A DNA stretch of 64,000 bases, from assembly GCA_007694165.1 (NCBI GenBank), contig RECE01000241.1, forward strand, positions 1 to 64,000. Reading direction: 5' to 3'. Origin of the DNA: Bacteroidota bacterium. GTDB taxonomy: Bacteria > Bacteroidota > Bacteroidia > Bacteroidales > UBA7960. Shown here piece by piece: positions 29,903-39,335 of the stretch; the stretch's first letter is position 1, and every line of letters begins with the position of its first letter. The translations under genes were made by a program, and so were the position numbers. Below the pieces are notes generated by a model. The model saw nothing but the letters and a program-made list of their open reading frames with translations. It was not told the origin of the DNA and made no database searches.

Positions 29903-29968
29903 ACGACAAACTGTTTACACCCATTATTCCCGATTTCATTATCTTTAAAAAAATTTATTCCTCCCCCT

Positions 29969-29994
29969 GTAACATTCCGGCAGCTCATTACGTC
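29969..29994 (+). promoter_or_regulatory. Putative ECF-sigma promoter TGTAAC-N16-CGTC upstream of the sigma factor gene
   Basis: TGTAAC at 29969-29974, CGTC at 29991-29994; typical ECF -35 (AAC core) / -10 (CGTC) layout, 38 bp upstream of the start codon. Confidence 0.5.
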
Positions 29995-30032
29995 ACATTC
30001 ATAAACAGCAACAAAACAACAGCTTAAATTAG

Positions 30033-30518
30033 ATGACGGCACAGGAATACAATCATTGTGTGGATGAACATGCCGACGGCGTTTACCGCTTTATTCTGAA
30101 AAACATCAAAGATGAGGATAAGGCAAAAGACATCGTACAGGATAGTTTTGAGAAAATGTGGACAAAAGCAGGTGACATTGAATTTGCCAAGGCTAAATCC
30201 TACTTGTTTACTACGGCCTATCACACCATGATTGATGCCATCAGAAAAGATAAAAAGCAAACAGAACTGAATGAGGAAGCCTTTAACAAACACCAGGTAA
30301 ACAACAGCTACAGCGACCTGAAAGAAGTGCTTAACGAAGCTGTTTCAAAACTTCCGGAGATACAACGACACGTAATCATGCTCCGCGACTATGAAGGATA
30401 CTCATACCAGGAAATAGGAGAAATAACAAAACTCAATGAATCGCAGGTAAAAGTATACATTTACAGGGCCCGCACTTATCTGAAAAATTATATTGGCAAA
30501 CTGGATATGGTGGTATAA
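30033..30518 (+). CDS. RNA polymerase ECF-type sigma factor
   Basis: Region 2 DKAKDIVQDSFEKMWTKAGDIEFAKAKSYLFTTAYHTMIDAIRK; region 4 LPEIQRHVIMLRDYEGYSYQEIGEITKLNESQVKVYIYRARTYLKNYI. Confidence 0.95.
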   Translation: MTAQEYNHCVDEHADGVYRFILKNIKDEDKAKDIVQDSFEKMWTKAGDIEFAKAKSYLFTTAYHTMIDAIRKDKKQTELNEEAFNKHQVNNSYSDLKEVLNEAVSKLPEIQRHVIMLRDYEGYSYQEIGEITKLNESQVKVYIYRARTYLKNYIGKLDMVV

Positions 30519-30645
30519 AACTGCACAATCAACCATATCACACTCTAAATAAAGCAAATCACAAAATTACAAACCCACGTAAAAACAACAACCCTTACAA
30601 AAGACCATTACAGCACTTAATCAACAGACCTGAAACCTTACAGCA

Positions 30646-31764
30646 ATGAAAATCACAAGAGAAAATTATGAAGCTTACTTCCTCGATTACCATGAGGGAA
30701 ATCTGACCAAAGGTCAGAAAGCTCAACTCATGGAGTTTCTTGCGCAAAACCCCTCATTGAAAGAGGAATTTGAAGCTTTTGAGATGGTCGTGCTTGAGGA
30801 AGAAACAACTCCCCTGCCCTTTGACAGGGATTTGCTCAAAATACCTGTCAGCGATTCTGACCCTGCCACCATCAGCGAAAAAAAAATCATAGCTTACCAT
30901 GAAGGAGACCTTGGAACGGAAGAAAAAAAACAAGTACTGAAAGCTGTCGCAGAGAGTCCTGAAGCCCGAAAGGCATTTACCCTTTACAGCCTGAGCAAAC
31001 TGGAAGCAGACACTTCCATCGTGTTCCCTGCCAAAGCATCTCTTAAAAAGCATGTGATCGGTGCCCGTGCTTTGATGATCCGCAGGCTTGCCGTTGCAGC
31101 AGCATTGTTAACATTTATGGTGTCTCTTTACTTCCTCCTGCCTGGTTCTTTGCATCTGCAGCAGGTTGCAGAAGAACAGATCCCAGCTGCCACCCCCGAA
31201 CAAAAAGAAGAAACCGCCCATAGAGCACCTGTGGAAGAAATGCCCGTATTGGCGGAAACGCTGCCTGAAATTCAGCCCCTAAAAACCATATTGTCTGCTA
31301 TTGAGGCTTCACCACAGGAAACAACCCTGCAACCTGCCCGTATGGATGTATCGCAGCTTGCATTTATGAACCCTAAAGAGACGATAAATCTGAATATTCG
31401 GGATCAGCAACCACAAACCATCGAAATCCGGGAAGATTTTTACTGGTTTACTTACGCAGGTAATATTGACATGGCGAACGAAGAAGAGGACGAGCTACCG
31501 CTACCACAAGGCATGGAAGAACAGCGCTATACATCACTTGCAAGCCTTGCCTATAGCGGGATTGAAAGAAGGACCGGGGTTGATTTCAAGAATATGGAAA
31601 ACCCTTTTACCGATCGCAATTTCGGGCTTTGGGATATTGCCGGAATGGGGCTTGCCGGTATCAGCCATATTACAGGAACATCACTCACGGTTGATAAAGA
31701 AACAGACGAAACAGGCCGTATCACCTCCTTAGGTATCGGTGAGCGTTTCAAAATCAGTCGTTAA
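30646..31764 (+). CDS. Putative anti-sigma/membrane protein with duplicated N-terminal module
   Basis: Downstream of the ECF sigma gene; YFLDYHEGNLTKGQKAQLMEFLAQNPSLKEEFEAF and KIIAYHEGDLGTEEKKQVLKAVAESPEARKAFTLY; one TM (LAVAAALLTFMVSLYFLLPG); large extracytoplasmic part. Confidence 0.75.
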   Translation: MKITRENYEAYFLDYHEGNLTKGQKAQLMEFLAQNPSLKEEFEAFEMVVLEEETTPLPFDRDLLKIPVSDSDPATISEKKIIAYHEGDLGTEEKKQVLKAVAESPEARKAFTLYSLSKLEADTSIVFPAKASLKKHVIGARALMIRRLAVAAALLTFMVSLYFLLPGSLHLQQVAEEQIPAATPEQKEETAHRAPVEEMPVLAETLPEIQPLKTILSAIEASPQETTLQPARMDVSQLAFMNPKETINLNIRDQQPQTIEIREDFYWFTYAGNIDMANEEEDELPLPQGMEEQRYTSLASLAYSGIERRTGVDFKNMENPFTDRNFGLWDIAGMGLAGISHITGTSLTVDKETDETGRITSLGIGERFKISR

Positions 31765-32698
31765 TATCCGTAAGTTTTTGTGTGACACAGCCCAGTTGGG
31801 CCTTCTCTGGACGCTGGTGCTTCCATCGGCGGTGCGACCACAGCCAGCTCTCCGGCTGTGCACTGATGTCCCTTTCGAGGTAGGAGGCAAATAAACAGGT
31901 AAGGCTTCCGGGCTTTTCAAAAGCAGAGGGGTTCTCTGTTATAAGCTCAAGCTCAATTTGATAATACCCTCTTTTGATCCTTCTGACCGAACCCCAGAAC
32001 ACAGGAGTAGAGAATTTTTGAGACAACAATTCTGTGCCCCTGAAAAAGGGAGTCTCCTGGTGTAGAAATTTTATCCAGAATGCATTGTCAGGAGAAGGTG
32101 TTTGATCGGCAATAAGGGCAGTTGCAGTAACCTGGTTTCTTTGCTTTATCATTTCCCGTGGCAGGTTTTTCATGCTTGCAAGCAAGTTCCCTGTTCGCTG
32201 ACGCATCTTCAGGGTATCTTTGTCAAAGATCTTGTTTCGCAAAGGACGATAGGCGGTAAGGACCTTGTGCTTGTTATAAAGAGGATAGGAGGCTCCTGCC
32301 CATTCCCAGTTGCCCATATGCCCCATCACAATCATTACACTGCGGCCTTGATCATAATAGTTGTTAAGCAATTCTATTGATCTTTCCGGGTAATGGCATC
32401 GCTGCTTCAGGCTGGAAATGGGTATCGTTTTAAATTTAACAACCTCCACCATAATATCAGAAAAATTGCGGTAAAACATTTTTTCAATGGCTCTCAATTC
32501 TTTTTCCGTTTTTCCGGGAAAAGAGTTTCGGAGGTTTTGTCGCACGATGTTTAACCTGTAACGAAACACCCGATGCAGCAAAAAGCTTAGAAATGCCGAA
32601 AACCCATAAAGAATCCAAAAGGGCAAAAAGGATAGCAGGTAGAGGAACCCCATAAGCGGATAGGATAAGTAATCCCGAATACTATTTTTGTTCATCAT
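31754..32698 (-). CDS. Lysophospholipid acyltransferase family (LpxL/HtrB-like)
   Basis: VMIVMGHMGNWEWAGASYPL (HxxxxE/D motif), ALIADQTPSPDNAFWIKFLHQETPFFRGTELLSQKF. Confidence 0.9.
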   Translation of the reverse strand: MMNKNSIRDYLSYPLMGFLYLLSFLPFWILYGFSAFLSFLLHRVFRYRLNIVRQNLRNSFPGKTEKELRAIEKMFYRNFSDIMVEVVKFKTIPISSLKQRCHYPERSIELLNNYYDQGRSVMIVMGHMGNWEWAGASYPLYNKHKVLTAYRPLRNKIFDKDTLKMRQRTGNLLASMKNLPREMIKQRNQVTATALIADQTPSPDNAFWIKFLHQETPFFRGTELLSQKFSTPVFWGSVRRIKRGYYQIELELITENPSAFEKPGSLTCLFASYLERDISAQPESWLWSHRRWKHQRPEKAQLGCVTQKLTDIND

Positions 32699-32710
32699 TC
32701 CAAAGTGGCT

Positions 32711-34378
32711 TCAATTCAATACCTGAACTTTTTTAAAAACAACTCCTTCGCTGGTTCGAATCCGAAAAAGGTACATTCCTCGCCGAACATCCAGCCTTAG
32801 CGTATAGTGATGATTTTCTATGGGCTGCCTCATCACAAGGGCTCCGGTGCTATCAAAAACCTTCAATTCGTGAATCCAGTCTGTGGACTTCAGGTGAATG
32901 TCGCCCAAAAAAGATGGATTGGGATACACCAGCACACGGCCGGGTTGACTTTCAATATACATTTCATCGAGGGCAAAATTAGCATGTACGCTTGTATTTT
33001 CAGTTATTTTCTCCAGAAAAAGAACACTTACATTGAATGGATCGGTGCTGATTTGATCGGTAAAATCCTTTCCGTTCACCCAAAGCGTATCCACAACATA
33101 ATTTTGGGTGGGGTAAAAGGTGATGGCAATGTCCTCTCGGTCAAATATGGGTGTAAACCCAAAGGGAGCTACCATTCCGTTTCGACCCGCTGTAATGTTT
33201 ACGTAGTGAATGGGTAATGGAGTTCCTGATAAACTGATGTTGTTAAAAGTCACCCGGTTTCCCTCATCGGCCTCCATATCATATCCTTCGAACCGGATTC
33301 TGATTTTAAAATCTGCATTGTTGGATACCCCGTGAATATCACTGAAGTCGGCCTGAAATAACAAATATTGATCTCCCAGGATGAAGGGAGACATGAATTC
33401 AGGTAAGGGGATCCAGTTAGTTCCTGATGGGTCAATGTTGTATGCAATCTGCAATTTATCTGCTGCTCCTTCGTCAATAGCCGCAAACCGGAAAATGATG
33501 TTTGAAAACCCTGTTGCCGGGGCATGGAAAATCATGGTGTTTTGTTGTCCCTGGTGGTAAAAAGGTTGCTTGATCTGCAATCCCCTTACTCCTGCTTCAC
33601 CAAATGGAAGATGATTATTGATTTCAGGCAGGTAGTTCAATGAAATTGGCTTATTTCTTCGCTCCATGGAGGCTTTTCTCCAGAAGGGGTGTTCCTGGTG
33701 AAAGGGATACCCCTCAAGACAGGATACATACCGGATATACCCACCGGGCACCAGTGAATAAGCAGGATCCAGGGCTTCCAGAGGTGTATTGTTGGGGATA
33801 TTGGAGTCGAACAGCCAGAAATGAACCGGCATGTCACCTGAAGGGTGTGGCTCATTGGGAGCGCCGGGAGTAGGGTTCAGAGAGAATAACCATGACCCCG
33901 TACCGTCAGGATACCGGGCAAAGGAACTGTTGCGATTCAGATACACAGGTTTTAACTCATCTATCCGCGTCCCGTCAGGAGAGGTTAAAATCAGCTCTTC
34001 TCCGTTCCTGACGATGCTAAAGTTGGTATGTAGGGGCAGGGAAGCATTCCTGCGGTTTTTGCCCGAAGCCCACACCAGCAGATAATCTCCGGGATGGACA
34101 ACCACACCGGGAAACTTCCATTTGTAGGGATCGCCGTAATCATCTGAAAGGAAAAATCCGTTGAGATTAACGGGTTCTGAACCGTAATTAAAAAGCTCTA
34201 TCCAGTCTTCATAGTCTCCATCCTCATCGGCTATAACAGAACCATTGGAAGACATGAACTCATTGATGGAAATCTGTTGAGCAATCGCTCCTTCGGAGAA
34301 AGCCCAAAAAGAAAGGCAAAAACTGAACAGCAATAACCTTTTGGCCTGAAGTATTGTTGATGTATTTCTGTATTTCAA
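32711..34378 (-). CDS. Lamin tail domain protein with T9SS type A sorting domain
   Basis: ISINEFMSSNGSVIADEDGDYEDWIELFNYGSEPVNLNGFFLSDDYGDPYKWKFP (LTD); C-terminal VLVYPNPSFLGDIHLKS...VFDSTGALVMRQPI...GMYLFRIRTSEGVVFKKVQVLN. Confidence 0.92.
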   Translation of the reverse strand: MKYRNTSTILQAKRLLLFSFCLSFWAFSEGAIAQQISINEFMSSNGSVIADEDGDYEDWIELFNYGSEPVNLNGFFLSDDYGDPYKWKFPGVVVHPGDYLLVWASGKNRRNASLPLHTNFSIVRNGEELILTSPDGTRIDELKPVYLNRNSSFARYPDGTGSWLFSLNPTPGAPNEPHPSGDMPVHFWLFDSNIPNNTPLEALDPAYSLVPGGYIRYVSCLEGYPFHQEHPFWRKASMERRNKPISLNYLPEINNHLPFGEAGVRGLQIKQPFYHQGQQNTMIFHAPATGFSNIIFRFAAIDEGAADKLQIAYNIDPSGTNWIPLPEFMSPFILGDQYLLFQADFSDIHGVSNNADFKIRIRFEGYDMEADEGNRVTFNNISLSGTPLPIHYVNITAGRNGMVAPFGFTPIFDREDIAITFYPTQNYVVDTLWVNGKDFTDQISTDPFNVSVLFLEKITENTSVHANFALDEMYIESQPGRVLVYPNPSFLGDIHLKSTDWIHELKVFDSTGALVMRQPIENHHYTLRLDVRRGMYLFRIRTSEGVVFKKVQVLN

Positions 34379-34513
34379 CGGAATGTTTTTTTAGCACCTG
34401 CCTGTGCATTGTAATTTTTTTCAGCAAATGGTTAATTTTGGGGTGAAGCATTCATGATTAACCAATTCTCTGGAGCCAGGTGTGGGAATTAACCGGATAA
34501 CTCTTGCTACTGG

Positions 34514-35761
34514 TTACTCTTCAAGAATAAACTTCCTCATCATTGCTTCTCTGATTTCATAATGGACGTTCAACTGTTCCACATTTCTGTACCACTCTGC
34601 CATTGCAGCAGGCTGGCGGTATTTTTCAATATGAAAAGGCATAACCTTGTCAATGTTTTTATAGTGCATAATTACTATCTCTCTGAACCGTTCAGGAGCC
34701 AGCAGACCTGAGGCCAGCAGCTGGGAGAATCTCTCATAAAAACGGTTTTGAAACGCTTCATCTTCGTACAAGAGATAAAACAGGTCTGTTACCGGGTTGC
34801 TGCGCACCCGGTCAAGAAAGGTAAGTGGTCCCCTTTTCTTATGTGAAATGTTGGCATGATCAAGGTCAAACATAAAAAACCGGAACGGCGCATCTCCAAC
34901 AGCAAAAATCCTGACATTATTATGGGGCCAGTCCCGATTGGCAATAAAAGTATTAAAAATGATGTAATCTATGAAATTGTTCACATCTATCTCTTGTCTG
35001 ACGTAGAGAGTATTGCGATTATCAATAGCATCGAGTAAATTCCGGATTCGCTGGTAATCGCCGTTTTGTATTTCAATGATTACTGCGTCATTCTCATTAT
35101 CCGGACTGATCTTTGCCAGGGATATCCTATCAGGTGTTGTTTGGTATAACCCTGCTATTCCCCTTGCCGTAGACTCCGACCTGATGTTCATTACCCCCAG
35201 AAATTTGCCATTTAGAAAAACCGCCGCCTGCTCACCATACATCAAATCAAGATCAAGGCCCGCATCCATGGCCAGTTGTGTGTATGAGATATCCTTAATC
35301 ATGGTGGGATTAAAACTGTTGCTGAAATCGTTGCCCGAATTTCGCAATCGCAGGCTGTAAAGCAAATCAAGATTATGCCGGGACATTATGCTCACCGGGT
35401 TTAGAACAGTTTGCATTTGATTGTCAATGGGTTGTTCAAATCTAACACCCAATGATTTGAGTTCATACTTCCTGGATCCAGAACCTTTGATTCCGAAACG
35501 GACATTGGCTGCAGAAAATACAAGCTCATTATCCCGATAGACATCCATCAATCCGTAAACATATATGTCGCTCCAATAGTTTTCGTACATATGATTATAC
35601 TCTTGTGGATTCATGGTAAGGTTAACCACTGCAAGCCCGAAATCCATGCTAATGGGGTTGATATCCCCTACCTGCGGGAATTCATGACTGAACTTCTCCT
35701 GGAAATCTGAACAAGAAGCCAGAAGTGCAGAAAGGATAAAAATGATAACAATCTTCTTCAT
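34514..35761 (-). CDS. CotH kinase family lipoprotein
   Basis: Signal ALLASCSD; YIIFNTFIANRDWPHNNVRIF and FRFFMFDLDHANI match CotH active-site motifs. Confidence 0.88.
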   Translation of the reverse strand: MKKIVIIFILSALLASCSDFQEKFSHEFPQVGDINPISMDFGLAVVNLTMNPQEYNHMYENYWSDIYVYGLMDVYRDNELVFSAANVRFGIKGSGSRKYELKSLGVRFEQPIDNQMQTVLNPVSIMSRHNLDLLYSLRLRNSGNDFSNSFNPTMIKDISYTQLAMDAGLDLDLMYGEQAAVFLNGKFLGVMNIRSESTARGIAGLYQTTPDRISLAKISPDNENDAVIIEIQNGDYQRIRNLLDAIDNRNTLYVRQEIDVNNFIDYIIFNTFIANRDWPHNNVRIFAVGDAPFRFFMFDLDHANISHKKRGPLTFLDRVRSNPVTDLFYLLYEDEAFQNRFYERFSQLLASGLLAPERFREIVIMHYKNIDKVMPFHIEKYRQPAAMAEWYRNVEQLNVHYEIREAMMRKFILEE

Positions 35762-36453
35762 TTCGTTGCTTTGCTTTTTGACATATGCGTTTGGCTCGTC
35801 TTGTTGGCTTTCGATTTTGTGTTGAATCGATCATGCTGCCAGCTTTTATCGCCCGATAAAGGTCTGTCAGATTTCGAAAACAATCTATAGCTGACTCCCG
35901 TTTGAATATGTAAAGAGGGATCATTTAGCAGGTAAACCTTGGGCAATCCGGCATTTTGATGCAATGATAACATTAAATTCAAGCGATTACCGATTTGATA
36001 ATCCATTCGTAAATTCATATCAAACCTTATGTTGTGAGAACCCCGTATATGAAACATTTTCAAATCCTTATTGTTTCTTATTCCACCTCCGGCTGAAAGT
36101 TTTATTTGGTCATTAATGTTGATGCCAGCCAGGAAAGGGATGTAAATTTTCAGACTTCGGGATGTATATTCCGAAAAACCTACACGCCCGGTTACGGCAA
36201 TACCCATGCCATAAACTCCTGTTTGAAAGCTCCACCGGTGGGATATGGGTACGTTTATCCGGGAACCCAGACTAAAGGAGGCTCCGTTAATATTCCTTGC
36301 ATATTCCTGGCCCAGATAAAAAGTCCTGTGACTGAATGTATAACCGGCTATTCCTTCAGCATAAAATGTTGTCTGCCCAAAAGTAACTGTGCTACAAACC
36401 ATGAAAATGCAGGATAGGAATAGTCTTGCTGAATTACGATGTGGTAAAACCAT
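35758..36453 (-). CDS. Outer-membrane beta-barrel-like protein
   Basis: Signal peptide MVCSTVTFGQ; alternating amphipathic strands; 4-bp overlap with the CotH gene. Confidence 0.65.
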   Translation of the reverse strand: MVLPHRNSARLFLSCIFMVCSTVTFGQTTFYAEGIAGYTFSHRTFYLGQEYARNINGASFSLGSRINVPISHRWSFQTGVYGMGIAVTGRVGFSEYTSRSLKIYIPFLAGININDQIKLSAGGGIRNNKDLKMFHIRGSHNIRFDMNLRMDYQIGNRLNLMLSLHQNAGLPKVYLLNDPSLHIQTGVSYRLFSKSDRPLSGDKSWQHDRFNTKSKANKTSQTHMSKSKATK

Positions 36454-36658
36454 AATTTATACGGTGCAAATTTCGCAGCTTCAAACATCCTTAAAAGGTG
36501 TAAGACATGTGGATGTTCGAATTATATCCTTCTGTTGTTAAACAATTTGCAAAAATACAATAAATTAGCCTCATCTGTTTCAGTATAATTGCTGAATATG
36601 CTTATACTGTAATCCAAAATCTTTAGATTTGCACAGGATATTCAACAAATACATTCCC

Positions 36659-38272
36659 ATGAAGGGCAAAAAATCACTACCCCTTTTTTCTGAAAACACA
36701 CATACCTGGATATACTTTGTTTTATTGTGCATCCTGGCTGCAGCCATGCCTACCTCCAGGTTTGTGATGAGTCTCAGCCAATTGCTCATGGGAGCCAACT
36801 GGCTTCTGGAAGGGAATTATCGCGAGAAATTCCAGCGTTTCAAAAGCAATAAAGCAGCCATAACATTTCTTTCCCTGTTCAGCATTTATGTGGTGGCTTT
36901 GCTATGGACGGAAGACTTGCGATATGCCCTGGGAAAAAACCTTGTAGACAAGCTCCCCATGCTCACCCTGACCTTTATGGTTGCCTCCTCCAAGCCCATT
37001 CGCAGCTGGCAGGTATATCTGCTTGCCTATGTTTTTTTTGCTTCCGTACTGGTTACCTCCTTTATCGGTTTTTATGTGTTTATAACCGAAAGCTATACAA
37101 ACTTTCGCCATGTTTCGCCTTATATTTCTCATGTGTATCTAAGCATGATGATTTGCATGACCATCGGTATGCTACCATGGCTCACTCATAAACTGACAGA
37201 AGATTATCGATTGCGCATTTTGGCATGGGTAGTTGTAGCATGGCTCATTGTTTTCCTTTTTATCCTCAATTCTTTTACCGGTCTGATTTGCTTTGGCGGG
37301 ATGATTCTGTTTCTGTTCATCAGATTTTCTCACCGTATCAAAAGCCTCTGGATAAAAGCATCCATTGTATCACTGTTTCTGGCAGCAATAATATCCGGAG
37401 TGTATTTAATCAGTTCGATGTATCAGCTGGTGAGTAAAACCATTGAGGTTCCAAAGGAATCTTTGAGCGAAAAATCAGCTGAAGGCAACGCATACACGCA
37501 TTCTTTAAGCAACCCAATGCGCGAAAATGGCCATTACGTATACAGATTCATTGCCGATTCCGAGTTGCGCGAAAAATGGAACCAGCTGAGTGAAAAAGAA
37601 TATAATGGAAAAGATGTTCGTGGCAACCTCATAAGAGACAATGTTCTGCGGTATCTTTCATCCAAAGGAGAAAGGAAAGACAAAGAAGCCTTATCGCGAC
37701 TTGAAGAAGAAGAAATCCGGGCTATAGAAAGGGGCGTAACCAATTATCTCTACCTGGAGTGGCCCGGGGTACAAACAAGATTACATCAAACAGTTTGGGA
37801 AATTTACTGGTACAGGGAAATGGGAGATCCCACAGGCTTTTCATTTGCCCAGCGCCTGGAGTTCTGGCAGGCCTCCTGGATTGCATTCAAAGAAAAACCC
37901 ATTCTGGGCTGGGGCACGGGAGATATCTTTATAGCTATGTATTATGGACTGGAAAGTATCGACTCCCCTCTTGACAACTATCATTTCAAACCCCACAATC
38001 AGTACCTGCTGTTTCTGAATACTTTCGGTGTGTTGGGCGCTATACTTTTCTTTTTGATTTATTGGCGCTATGTAATGCTATCTAAAGTCTGGAAATATCT
38101 GCCCTTTAACCTTTTCCTGGTAATCATGCTGGTTTCCATGCTGGCCAACAATCCCATTGATGCCCAGGCGGGCCAAACATTCTTTACATTTTTCACTTTG
38201 TATTTTGGTGTTTTATACCCCTGGAAATTAATTAACAACCCAGACAATAATCATACAAACAACAAAGAGTAG
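36659..38272 (+). CDS. O-antigen ligase family membrane protein
   Basis: Multi-TM; GFSFAQRLEFWQASWIAFKEKPILGWGTGD...FKPHNQYLLFLNTFGVLGAILF (Wzy_C/O-antigen ligase signature). In-frame ATG at 36659 preferred over the TTG at 36629. Confidence 0.85.
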   Translation: MKGKKSLPLFSENTHTWIYFVLLCILAAAMPTSRFVMSLSQLLMGANWLLEGNYREKFQRFKSNKAAITFLSLFSIYVVALLWTEDLRYALGKNLVDKLPMLTLTFMVASSKPIRSWQVYLLAYVFFASVLVTSFIGFYVFITESYTNFRHVSPYISHVYLSMMICMTIGMLPWLTHKLTEDYRLRILAWVVVAWLIVFLFILNSFTGLICFGGMILFLFIRFSHRIKSLWIKASIVSLFLAAIISGVYLISSMYQLVSKTIEVPKESLSEKSAEGNAYTHSLSNPMRENGHYVYRFIADSELREKWNQLSEKEYNGKDVRGNLIRDNVLRYLSSKGERKDKEALSRLEEEEIRAIERGVTNYLYLEWPGVQTRLHQTVWEIYWYREMGDPTGFSFAQRLEFWQASWIAFKEKPILGWGTGDIFIAMYYGLESIDSPLDNYHFKPHNQYLLFLNTFGVLGAILFFLIYWRYVMLSKVWKYLPFNLFLVIMLVSMLANNPIDAQAGQTFFTFFTLYFGVLYPWKLINNPDNNHTNNKE

Positions 38273-38274
38273 TA

Positions 38275-39318
38275 TCAGTGTTTACTTTTTAAAAACCTCA
38301 AAATAATCTCAGCGGCCTTATTGCCATGAGAAATGTTTGTGTCATCGAAAATAATCTTGTTCCAATACTCCCGATCTTTTTCTTTCAAATCTGGTTGAAT
38401 CCTATATCGCTCAACTGCACCGGATAGTTCATCTACCTGATCAATTTGCAAGCTAATTTCACTGATCATTTTCCCAATCTCGGGTGTTAGCCGGGGGCTG
38501 AAAGGGACTCTAAAGGCGATAACAGGCTTATTAAGGGCGCAAAATTCGGCAATGACCGAACTGGTGTCACTTATCAGAAAATCGGCCAGAAGCATCGCCT
38601 CTGCCATTTGCTGGCTGTTTACAATACAGACACCTTGTTGTTGGATTATGCTTTTCCATTTGAAAGAGATAGCAGGATGCAGACTTACCATGATGTTAAA
38701 CTGGTCTGCCAGGTTAGTCAGCTTGTCGGCCCAACGATCAATGGCACTCATCCCGGATTTGTCCCAGGTGGAAGTAAACAACAATGTTATTTTATTCTTA
38801 TCGAGACTGGCATTTTCAAACAGACAGGTACTTTTACTGATAACTTTTTCATCTTTAAAACTATCAAGTGGGGGATAACCTCCCGAAACAGCTCCCTTAA
38901 TACCCATGGTTCTGGCAATATCTGCCTCATGCGAGGAGGTAAACAAGAACACATCAAATATATTATACTTTTTGGCATTTATCATGCGTTTGAAATGATA
39001 TGGCCCGTGCCTCATTCCTATTTTTTTTATCTCTGCCACCGGAAAGAGGTGAAATGCATGACGCACCATAACAAGCACTTCAGGAAAAGCAGGCCATTTT
39101 TTTACCGGTAGCCCTTTGGCTTGAAGCAATTCTACAACCGTCTTGCTGCGTGTAGTAAGGAGAAAAGAGGAGGGCAAATGAGGCAAGAGATTTTCAATAA
39201 CCCGGTAATCGTGCTCTGTAGCCACATAAAAAACCAAACCATCAAGGGTGTGGTTGAGCTTTTTCACCTTCCAGGTAAGCCAGTAAGGAACTTTGAGCAA
39301 AATTCCGGAAATTACCAT
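38275..39318 (-). CDS. CDP-glycerol glycerophosphotransferase-like protein
   Basis: GMRHGPYHFKRMI, LLFTSTWDKSGMS, MVSLHPAISFKW, LADFLISDTSSVIAEFCALNKPVIAFR. Confidence 0.75.
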   Translation of the reverse strand: MVISGILLKVPYWLTWKVKKLNHTLDGLVFYVATEHDYRVIENLLPHLPSSFLLTTRSKTVVELLQAKGLPVKKWPAFPEVLVMVRHAFHLFPVAEIKKIGMRHGPYHFKRMINAKKYNIFDVFLFTSSHEADIARTMGIKGAVSGGYPPLDSFKDEKVISKSTCLFENASLDKNKITLLFTSTWDKSGMSAIDRWADKLTNLADQFNIMVSLHPAISFKWKSIIQQQGVCIVNSQQMAEAMLLADFLISDTSSVIAEFCALNKPVIAFRVPFSPRLTPEIGKMISEISLQIDQVDELSGAVERYRIQPDLKEKDREYWNKIIFDDTNISHGNKAAEIILRFLKSKH

Positions 39319-39335
39319 ATTGAGAAAATTACAAT

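Noticed and set aside
34514-35761. Spore-coat function suggested by the name CotH
   Set aside because: The genome is Bacteroidota-like; CotH here is better read as a Fam20C-like kinase-family lipoprotein, not a spore protein.
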